From: Lentisphaerota bacterium
GTDB taxonomy: Bacteria > Verrucomicrobiota > Lentisphaeria > Victivallales > UBA1829
Reading direction: 5' to 3'
Length of the DNA: 47,644 nt
Assembly: GCA_015061915.1 (NCBI GenBank)
Contig: SUVR01000015.1
Location: 1 to 47,644 of the forward strand
Shown here: positions 41,485-47,644 of the stretch, piece after piece
Layout: each line of letters starts with the position of its first letter
Position numbering within the stretch: the first letter of the stretch is position 1
Program-made: the position numbers and the translations under genes
The notes under the pieces: generated by a model
Databases searched by the model: none
Told to the model about the DNA's origin: nothing
What the model saw: only the letters and a program-made list of their open reading frames with translations

Positions 41485-43938
41485 TTAACTCAATTTCCGG
41501 TAGAAGACCAGGTGCATGGTGCGGGGTTCGGGCATATCCAGCAGATAGTTCTGCAGCTCAATGCCCCGGACTGTTTTGGTCTTTCCGTTGTAGATTTCGA
41601 TCTCGTAAGTCGCTGCATAATCGATCTTCTGCAGCGTGATGATGCGTCTGGACTCATCCCCTTCCGGACGGCGGAAGGCAACAAAATAGCCTCTGCCTTC
41701 TTCGGGAACATCGCACTGGTACGCATAGATATTGCGGTGTGTTTCCGGCAGTTCCGCCAGCAGATACCAGTCACCGGAGCAAAGTTCCCGCATCCGTTTT
41801 ACGGTGGCGAAGGTCTTACGCACCCAGTCATAATCAATATCGTCACAGACCTGGATCGGACAGGCTCCTCCGGGAATGGAACCGGCAAAAAAGCTGTAAT
41901 CATCGTGATCGATAAAAGTGGTGCCGCCGCCCTGAACGGGAACCCAGCGGGAGAGATAAGTGCTCATGATCTGGCTGGCTTCGGAGGCGTCATACCACGG
42001 ACGCCCCAGCATATCGGACCGGTAGAGGCAGATACTGCGGCTGCAGGTCTCGAAGTCGATCCGGCGACCGCCGCTGGCGCAGTTATCGATCATCATATCC
42101 GGGAACATTTCCAGCAGGGTATCCCAGAACTTGTAAAGTCCGGCAATATGCTTCATCTCGGTCACGCCGACCCGGTCCGGTGTATCATTTTCCCGCCAGA
42201 AGGGGATCGTGTTGAAATTGAAGTCCTGCCGGTAATAATTCAGCCCGTGTTCCCGGACCATATACGCCACCTGCTCCACCGCCCATTCCACTGCTTCCGG
42301 AATACCAAGATTCAGAAGATAATGCCCGGATGGACCATTGATCCCCAGCATCCATTCCGGATGTTCATCAGCAACAGGCGTCCCCTTCATGACCCGTTCC
42401 ATCTCATACCAGAGCAGGAACTTGAGACCGGCTTTATGGGCGGCATCCGCAACGGGCTTGAAGCCTTCCGGGTGTGCCCAGCGGTTGATCCGCCAGTCGC
42501 CGACCGTACAATACCAGTCACTTCCCTCAAACTCATTGGAGGAAACGGGGCGGTCATTGCCGAACCATCCGGCATCCACCCAATAGACCTCGTATCCCGG
42601 CTTTTCTTTTTTGAGCGATTCGAGGTACTTGAGGTGATTTCCCGTCTTATCGCCGCCCCAGGTACTGAAGGACAACGGCACGGAACGTACAGAGCCATCC
42701 GCTCTGCGGGGCGTATGATATTTCAACGCAAAACGGCGGAACTGATTCTGCCCGTCCTCCACACTCAAGCCGTCCCGATGATGCAGGATCATAGAGACCT
42801 GCCGTAACGTTTCCCCGGGCAGGACGCGGAAATTTGTCTCCGGCATCCCGGTCTGAACATTCAGTTCCCGATCCCCCATCCGGAAATCCGCATACCAAGC
42901 CCCGGACCAGCCGACGGCGATATTCAGCCCCTGTTCCTCCGTTTCATCCAAACCGAAATAAGGCAGCCACACAGCGGAACTGCGGCCTTCATCCGTGTCC
43001 AGCCGGATATGATTTTCCGGATAACGGGGGCGGAGCCAAACGGTTTCTTCGATGAAGTCACTCTGGCAGTTTTTGCTGCCGAGGGTACGCCGCAGCGCCA
43101 CATCGTGAATCGCATAAGGAGCTGAAAAACCGTTTTTCGTTTTGAGATAGCCGGTGGAGCGGTCCACCAGATCCAGCGTCAGATCCAACGGTTTGAACCC
43201 GCTGACGATCCCGCTGGGTCTGTCGGAACGGTTCAGGAACTCGGGCAGATATTCAATGACCGGAAAATCTTTGTAGAGCGTCACGGTGGAACGCAAAGTC
43301 AACGTGCCGTCTGCAGAAACATCTTCCATCACAAACTTTTGATAATCAACGGTCTCTTTCACCATTTCAACGGTGCTGGATGCTGTTTCAAATGGCACAC
43401 CGTCATACAGAAAAGTATTGATGGGCGCTCTGGCATAGGAGGAAAAATCATTGCCGCAGATCCGGGTATCATCCTGCAGAACAACCATCGGATCGCACCA
43501 TGCGATGTTAGCGGCAGTCCAGCCTTTTTCCGCCGCTTCAAGCGCCACAGAACGGATCACAAAATCCCGGCAACCGGGAAGATCCGCAGAAAGCAGCTGC
43601 ACCTCATCCTGCGCAGTCAGCGGCCCCACACTTGCCAGCACATTGCCCGCCATATCTTCCACAGAGAAAACGACCTGCCCTTCCGGATCGCTGAGTACGC
43701 CGACCAACGCGTCAAATTTCACAGCATTCCCCGGAACATGAATGATATGTCTGCTGCAGGCATGGTCTCCCCAGCCATCGGTAAAGGTACGGGAACCGAT
43801 TTTCATGGGTTGTCCGGCGATCCCGGCACCAATACGCATCCGATTGCTCCAACCGATCTCCATGGTGCGGATCGTGGGGATGTCCGGACGCTCGATCAAC
43901 TGCTTTTTCAGTTCAGAATAAAAATTTTTCAGAAACAT
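41485..43938 (-). CDS. GH36-like alpha-galactosidase
   Basis: An 817-residue protein, likely cytoplasmic. An N-terminal beta-supersandwich (about 1-400) precedes a TIM barrel with VYWVDAGWFGNDRP, FLLWYEMERV and NYYRQDFNFN; the Asp in RQDFN (about residue 575) is the candidate nucleophile and the Asp in YRSDMLGRPW (about 645) the acid/base. DNCASGGRRIDFE is characteristic of melibiase-type enzymes. Family 36 hydrolyses alpha-galactosides and related alpha-N-acetylgalactosaminides. It is the first gene of its own unit, with a promoter and two direct repeats upstream (43981-44047). Confidence 0.88.
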   Translation of the reverse strand: MFLKNFYSELKKQLIERPDIPTIRTMEIGWSNRMRIGAGIAGQPMKIGSRTFTDGWGDHACSRHIIHVPGNAVKFDALVGVLSDPEGQVVFSVEDMAGNVLASVGPLTAQDEVQLLSADLPGCRDFVIRSVALEAAEKGWTAANIAWCDPMVVLQDDTRICGNDFSSYARAPINTFLYDGVPFETASSTVEMVKETVDYQKFVMEDVSADGTLTLRSTVTLYKDFPVIEYLPEFLNRSDRPSGIVSGFKPLDLTLDLVDRSTGYLKTKNGFSAPYAIHDVALRRTLGSKNCQSDFIEETVWLRPRYPENHIRLDTDEGRSSAVWLPYFGLDETEEQGLNIAVGWSGAWYADFRMGDRELNVQTGMPETNFRVLPGETLRQVSMILHHRDGLSVEDGQNQFRRFALKYHTPRRADGSVRSVPLSFSTWGGDKTGNHLKYLESLKKEKPGYEVYWVDAGWFGNDRPVSSNEFEGSDWYCTVGDWRINRWAHPEGFKPVADAAHKAGLKFLLWYEMERVMKGTPVADEHPEWMLGINGPSGHYLLNLGIPEAVEWAVEQVAYMVREHGLNYYRQDFNFNTIPFWRENDTPDRVGVTEMKHIAGLYKFWDTLLEMFPDMMIDNCASGGRRIDFETCSRSICLYRSDMLGRPWYDASEASQIMSTYLSRWVPVQGGGTTFIDHDDYSFFAGSIPGGACPIQVCDDIDYDWVRKTFATVKRMRELCSGDWYLLAELPETHRNIYAYQCDVPEEGRGYFVAFRRPEGDESRRIITLQKIDYAATYEIEIYNGKTKTVRGIELQNYLLDMPEPRTMHLVFYRKLS

Positions 43939-43980
43939 AATGCCTCTCCTGCGTTGGTTGGTCTTTCCGTTTTCAGGACT

Positions 43981-44009
43981 ACTTTAGCACAGCAGAAAGC
44001 ACTTTACAA
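43981..44009 (-). promoter_or_regulatory. Predicted promoter of the GH36/DUF6259 unit
   Basis: Read leftward, TTGTAA (44009-44004) and TAAAGT (43986-43981) are 17 bp apart. The -35 abuts the first of two direct repeats at 44009-44047, so an activator could sit directly next to RNA polymerase. Confidence 0.45.
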
Positions 44010-44047
44010 TGAACAAAACTCCTGTTTCATGAATAAAATCCCTGTTT
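44009..44047. promoter_or_regulatory. Paired direct repeats before the GH36 gene
   Basis: ATGAACAAAACTCCTGTTT (44009-44027) and ATGAATAAAATCCCTGTTT (44029-44047) match at 16 of 19 positions and start 20 bp apart. The spacing and position are typical of AraC/XylS binding sites. No such regulator is encoded next to it in this window. Confidence 0.5.
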
Positions 44048-44051
44048 TTGC

Positions 44052-44999
44052 TCAATGGGTCATCAGCATTTCTTCGGTCACTTCGTGTTCCAGCGGCACC
44101 CCGGCGGCAAAATGGAGATAATCCCCGATCACATAGTCTGCCATCCGGTGGACTTCATCGTTGAGGGACCCCGCAATGTGAGTGGTCAGACGCACATTGG
44201 GGAGCGTATAAAGTTCCGATCCGGCTTCCGGCGGTTCGGGAAACGTCACATCCAGCAGCGCCGTCAGGTCGGGACGGGCTTTCAGGACTTCGATCAAGCC
44301 CGCTTCATCCACCTGCGCGCCGCGCCCGGTATTGATGAAGGTGGCGCCCTGACGCATAGAGGCAAACATTTCTCTGGTCAGGACTTTCTGATTATCTTCC
44401 CGGTTGGGCAGGTGATTGCTCACCACATAGGCGGTCCGGAAAGCTTCTTCCAGCGAAACCGTGCGCCGTTCGGGACGGGACGGGATCACCAGCACATTCA
44501 GGTTCATATTCAGAACTTTCAGCATCTCCTGCAGTTTGCTGCTGATGGCACCGGCGCCGATCAATGCCACAGTCTCCCCGTAGCAACCCGGTCCGGCAAA
44601 CTTGTTGGTCCAGTTGTTGGAAAAATAATTTTTCATAGAAAGGATGATCTGCGCCAGCACAAATTCCGCCACCGGAATGGCGTTTGCCTTCCATGCGCTG
44701 ATCACTTTGATCCCCCGGGCAAGCAGAGGACGGGCAAAATAGTCCGTGGCACCCGCGCCGTAAAAGACCGCTTTCAAATTGGGCATCCGGTCCAGCTGTT
44801 CATCGGTGAAACACATCATGCCCCAGGTGGAAAAAATGACTTCAACATCCTTCAGGTCCACACTGTCAAAATTTCCGGCATTCACGATCTCCGGCATCAG
44901 ATCCGTCACTTCCGCGATCTGCTTCCGCTGGGCTTCGGAATAAACATAATCCACGGTTTCTTTTTTCGCGCAGACAAATACGGCTTTCATCTTTTTCAT
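44052..44999 (-). CDS. D-isomer-specific 2-hydroxyacid dehydrogenase family protein
   Basis: A 315-residue NAD-dependent dehydrogenase. LIGAGAISSKLQ is a divergent GxGxxG-type loop, TGRGAQVDEAGL holds the catalytic Arg, TFPEPP the Glu, and THIAGS the His. Such enzymes oxidise D-2-hydroxy acids or reduce the keto acids. It follows the ThuA-like gene directly (three bases) and lies before the GH36 unit. A role in a sugar acid or glycan catabolic path is likely. Confidence 0.88.
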   Translation of the reverse strand: MKKMKAVFVCAKKETVDYVYSEAQRKQIAEVTDLMPEIVNAGNFDSVDLKDVEVIFSTWGMMCFTDEQLDRMPNLKAVFYGAGATDYFARPLLARGIKVISAWKANAIPVAEFVLAQIILSMKNYFSNNWTNKFAGPGCYGETVALIGAGAISSKLQEMLKVLNMNLNVLVIPSRPERRTVSLEEAFRTAYVVSNHLPNREDNQKVLTREMFASMRQGATFINTGRGAQVDEAGLIEVLKARPDLTALLDVTFPEPPEAGSELYTLPNVRLTTHIAGSLNDEVHRMADYVIGDYLHFAAGVPLEHEVTEEMLMTH

Positions 45000-45002
45000 C
45001 GT

Positions 45003-45668
45003 TCATTTTCCTTTCAAAAGATAGTCGATCATCGTTTCAATATTGGCGATCAGGTCCTTCCCCGCCGTCTCTGCCGGACTGTGTCCCGGGAGAAAGCTCA
45101 GGAATGTCCCGCCCCAGGGAGTGACATTCTCAAAACATTGAGGATAAACACCTTCTTCAATTTTTGTATCCATCAGGATCACAGCGGGCGAGACCTGTTC
45201 CAGCTCGGTATAGATCTCGTCCGTCCCCAGCGAAAAGGGAATCAGTTTTTCCGCCAGCGGATGCCGCACCTTGCACAGCCGCACCTCATAAGGCTTGACC
45301 GGATGAGTGGATGCAGCAACGCCATCCGGATCGCCGGGACGGACCCAGCGGAAGCCCACGATCTTCCGCCACCAGTCCCACTGCCAGAAGGCGGCGCTGG
45401 ACCCGTGCAGAAGCAGCATATTCCCGCCCCGTTCGCAGTAGGAACGGACCGCTTTTTCCGCGCCCGGTCCGGGGTGCGGCAGATTGCAGGTGGTGCCGAT
45501 GAGATTCAGGATCAGCAGTTCGCAATCGTCGAGCCAGCTGCCGGATTCCAGCAGGGTCCAGTCATTTTCCACAAAGGTGATCTGTGCCTTCCGTTCCGGG
45601 AAGAGGTGTTCAAAAATCGTTTTCCCGCAATGGGCGTTGTAATGGTCATCCGCAAAAAAGTAAATCAT
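45003..45668 (-). CDS. ThuA-like domain protein
   Basis: A 221-residue cytoplasmic protein resembling the ThuA/class I glutamine amidotransferase-like fold (PF06283): MIYFFADDHYNAHCGKTIF, CELLILNLIG, NMLLLHGSSAAFWQWDWWRK, VRHPLAEKL and TPWGGTFLSFLPGHS. ThuA domains occur in sugar catabolic clusters together with Gfo/Idh/MocA enzymes; their reaction is poorly known. It follows the heparinase gene by three bases. Confidence 0.85.
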   Translation of the reverse strand: MIYFFADDHYNAHCGKTIFEHLFPERKAQITFVENDWTLLESGSWLDDCELLILNLIGTTCNLPHPGPGAEKAVRSYCERGGNMLLLHGSSAAFWQWDWWRKIVGFRWVRPGDPDGVAASTHPVKPYEVRLCKVRHPLAEKLIPFSLGTDEIYTELEQVSPAVILMDTKIEEGVYPQCFENVTPWGGTFLSFLPGHSPAETAGKDLIANIETMIDYLLKGK

Positions 45669-45671
45669 ATC

Positions 45672-47486
45672 TTATCCTTTGGTAAAGATGAGCTTATAGT
45701 GTTTTTCCGATCCGGTGAGTTTCAGTTCGTAGAGTTTTTCATCCCAGACCGGATTGGCGCCGGGGTAAAGTTTATCCACACACGCAACACTTTCCGCTTT
45801 CAGTCCTTCCGGGATCAGTTTGACTTTCCCCAGCTTCACGGAGCCGTCCTTATTGATCTTCGGTTTGCCGAACACGATCAGGTTAATGGCAACGGGCTGT
45901 TTCTTTTTCAATTTGAGCGTATCTTCCACCACCACCTGATCCGGCGCAAAGTTCAATTCCCGGATAAAGGATTTCACGCCCGCTTCTGCCGGATAAGCGT
46001 TAGAAAGATCGCTTTTCAGAACCGTTTTCGCTTCATTCACATCCAGCGTGGCGGTATAGTTGCGCCCGAATTGCTGTTCCATGCCGCCGATCACGGGTGC
46101 ATTGTGTCCATTGCCCCGGGTGTACCAGAGCGTATAACGCTGATCGGAGAAATTGATCTTGGCATAGCGTCCGGTACCGGCATCCACGACCACCGGTTCG
46201 CCGTCGTAGAACACCTCAAAATGCCCCAGGTCGTTATGATTGTGATTTTCCGCATTGTGTCCGCCCTTGAGGGTCGCCGTAAAATGTTCGGAACGCAGGA
46301 TCCCCAGACGGTCTTTGTAGCAGGTACACGGCATACCGGCAGATTCTTTCTCCGGAACCTGTTTCGCGGGATAATCGAATAGGAGCGCCAGCGATTCCGT
46401 GATCATATCCCCGCAGGATCCCAGATACGCCGGACGGTCCACACCGAATTCCAGCATTGCCTTCGACCCGATCAGGGCACCGGCGGGAACAATACAGGAG
46501 AGCATTGTCGGCAGTTTGCAACCGCCGTCCGAAAAGGAAACAACATAATTTTTTCCCAGCCGGATGCGTGCAATGAATTCAAAAATCGCCCGGATCTTCG
46601 GATCCTGATATGTCTTTGCCGCACTGCCCGGACGCAGCTTATCCATCAGGTCCACCGCCCGGAACAGCATGGCTCCGGCGCGGGTATAGTACCCTGCCCC
46701 TTCATCGCAGTAGCCGTCCTCGTTGTAACTGTCGGCAAAAAGAGATGCGGTATTGTAGAATTTCCGCAGGATCATCGCCAGTTTTTTCGGATCTTTCTCA
46801 AACTGGACCGCTGTCGCCATACAGTTGTACCCGCACCAGATCGTCCAGTTGTTGGTCCCGGAACCGTTATACCACCAATGCCAACGGACTTCTTCATTTT
46901 CCAGCACATTGTAAACCACCCGTTCCAAAGCCTGTCCGGCGATCCAGTCTGTGATCCCGCGCCATTCTTTTTCCAGTTCATCCCCAAGGATTTTCACCAC
47001 TTCCGCCAGCATGGCACCGGTGGCGCAGCAGAAGAGATCGGAGGGATAGGGCTTTTTGGGTGCGCCGCTCTCCGGATCCCAGTCCATGTGCGCCGGGATA
47101 CACCAGGTGAACTCCTCCAATATTGCAATCAGACGGTCCATCAGGTGGGGCATATATTTTTCTTTGTCGCCGGTCAGACAGATCGCCAGCGCAAGAACGG
47201 AAAGTTCATTGCCCCGCCCGAAAAACAACGTCTCATATTTTGCCCGGTCGCCATTGATCTGGAACTCTTTATAAGCGGAATAAAGGAGCTGTTGAACCGG
47301 TGTTTCTGTGGCGGCATCCGCAAGCGCAATCAGACGGTCTGCCACCTCACACTTCCTCACTTTTTTCCACGCTTTGCGGTCGGCGAACTTGGGATAATAG
47401 TCCGTCCGGTACTCTCCGGCTGCAATCTTTTTGAAAAAATCTGCAGGTAAAAGTTTTTCCATCGTGGTACTTTTTTTAACAGCCAT
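45672..47486 (-). CDS. Heparinase II/III family polysaccharide lyase
   Basis: A 604-residue protein starting at 47486 (MAVKKSTTMEKLLPADFFKK), preceded by GAGGTGAT. It has no signal peptide. The N-terminal alpha/alpha toroid (about 30-350) carries WHWWYNGSGTNNWTIWCGYN and DEGAGYYTRAGAML. The beta-sandwich part (about 370-604) has HNAENHNHNDLGHFEVF with the family's catalytic His near 410-420. Family members cleave uronic-acid-containing glycans such as heparin, heparan sulfate or alginate oligosaccharides. It is the first gene of a unit with ThuA and 2-hydroxyacid dehydrogenase. Its control region is only 33 bp of unique sequence followed by the terminal repeat. Confidence 0.87.
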   Translation of the reverse strand: MAVKKSTTMEKLLPADFFKKIAAGEYRTDYYPKFADRKAWKKVRKCEVADRLIALADAATETPVQQLLYSAYKEFQINGDRAKYETLFFGRGNELSVLALAICLTGDKEKYMPHLMDRLIAILEEFTWCIPAHMDWDPESGAPKKPYPSDLFCCATGAMLAEVVKILGDELEKEWRGITDWIAGQALERVVYNVLENEEVRWHWWYNGSGTNNWTIWCGYNCMATAVQFEKDPKKLAMILRKFYNTASLFADSYNEDGYCDEGAGYYTRAGAMLFRAVDLMDKLRPGSAAKTYQDPKIRAIFEFIARIRLGKNYVVSFSDGGCKLPTMLSCIVPAGALIGSKAMLEFGVDRPAYLGSCGDMITESLALLFDYPAKQVPEKESAGMPCTCYKDRLGILRSEHFTATLKGGHNAENHNHNDLGHFEVFYDGEPVVVDAGTGRYAKINFSDQRYTLWYTRGNGHNAPVIGGMEQQFGRNYTATLDVNEAKTVLKSDLSNAYPAEAGVKSFIRELNFAPDQVVVEDTLKLKKKQPVAINLIVFGKPKINKDGSVKLGKVKLIPEGLKAESVACVDKLYPGANPVWDEKLYELKLTGSEKHYKLIFTKG

Positions 47487-47519
47487 ACATCACCTCAACT
47501 TGTTGATATTTTTAATGTT

Positions 47520-47642
47520 AGAGGTAATTTCAAAATAAAAAATTAAAATTACTTGAAAAAAGTCAGCTGAAAGTTCATTTTACGCCAGACGAAAGGAGTA
47601 ACATGAACAATCAACTGAATCATTACATTAGCATCGAACCGG
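47520..47642. repeat. Right copy of the 123-bp inverted terminal repeat
   Basis: Exact reverse complement of 1-123. It starts 33 bp upstream of the heparinase gene, with the partial gene reading away from it. Here the inner edge carries a single copy of the 20-mer that is doubled at the left end. Confidence 0.93.
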
Positions 47643-47644
47643 AC
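47603..47644 (+). CDS. 5' end of the outward-reading gene in the right repeat (partial)
   Basis: Fourteen codons (MNNQLNHYISIEPD), with AAGGAG upstream, identical to the left-hand copy. The gene runs off the window. See the left copy for possible identities. Confidence 0.6.
   Translation, partial: MNNQLNHYISIEPD

Noticed and set aside
40489-42807. Very long open frames antisense to real genes (also 11488-14238, 24256-25872 and 44055-46382)
   Set aside because: They lie opposite genes with clear family motifs, have atypical composition, and no ribosome sites. High GC third positions keep the opposite frame open.
1-47642. Whole window as a composite transposon between inverted copies
   Set aside because: The copies are the window edges, no transposase is complete, and the interior holds core metabolism and secretion genes, so a contig break at a repeat is far simpler.
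47603-47644. Naming the partial repeat gene a DUF433 antitoxin
   Set aside because: Only 14 residues are visible, too few to decide between that and a transposase.

Overview
The window looks like a chromosomal contig from a Lentisphaerae-type bacterium (PVC superphylum, Victivallales-like). This is inferred from two surface proteins starting with an LEERVLFE N-terminal motif, chlamydial Pmp-like FxxN/GGA repeats, an ECF sigma factor paired with a Ser/Thr kinase, and many carbohydrate-active and Gfo/Idh/MocA genes. No tRNA, rRNA, CRISPR, phage or complete insertion sequence was seen.

Layout. Positions 1-123 and 47520-47642 are the same sequence in inverted orientation. Each copy carries the start of one outward-reading gene, so the contig appears to end inside a multi-copy element. 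From left to right: a DUF4347/MBG-type adhesin cut short by the repeat, with an upstream gene of unknown function (125-4510, minus); a GH39-like glycosidase and EamA-like transporter operon with a divergent AraC regulator (4796-8234); a 435-bp nested palindromic element (8235-8669); a CocE-type hydrolase (minus); a lipoprotein that is a partial copy of the SecD periplasmic domain, next to yajC-secDF (10446-14295); a histidine phosphatase and an XRE-cupin regulator; a LacI regulator divergent from a six-gene dehydrogenase/hydrolase operon (15725-22779); a branched-chain amino-acid operon read leftward, ilvB-ilvN-ilvC-ilvD-ilvA (22850-28604), preceded by a near-consensus promoter and two successive leader-peptide/terminator modules (28633-29117); a thioredoxin-like protein and a large FAD oxidoreductase; an arylamine N-acetyltransferase; a small membrane protein behind a long structured leader; a lipocalin, Pmp-like protein, ECF sigma factor and kinase operon (34328-38701); an orphan gene of unknown function; and two adjacent minus-strand units for carbohydrate breakdown (GH36 plus DUF6259-like; heparinase II/III plus ThuA plus 2-hydroxyacid dehydrogenase).

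How the genes work together. The ilv operon holds a complete route from threonine and pyruvate to the 2-keto acids of Ile and Val, and its leader suggests translation-coupled attenuation. The glycosidase, lyase and dehydrogenase clusters each have a neighbouring regulator or paired direct repeats at the promoter, as expected for a saccharolytic gut or sediment bacterium. The most unusual items are the tandem ilv attenuators, the SecD-domain lipoprotein, the nested palindrome, and the surface-protein/sigma/kinase operon.
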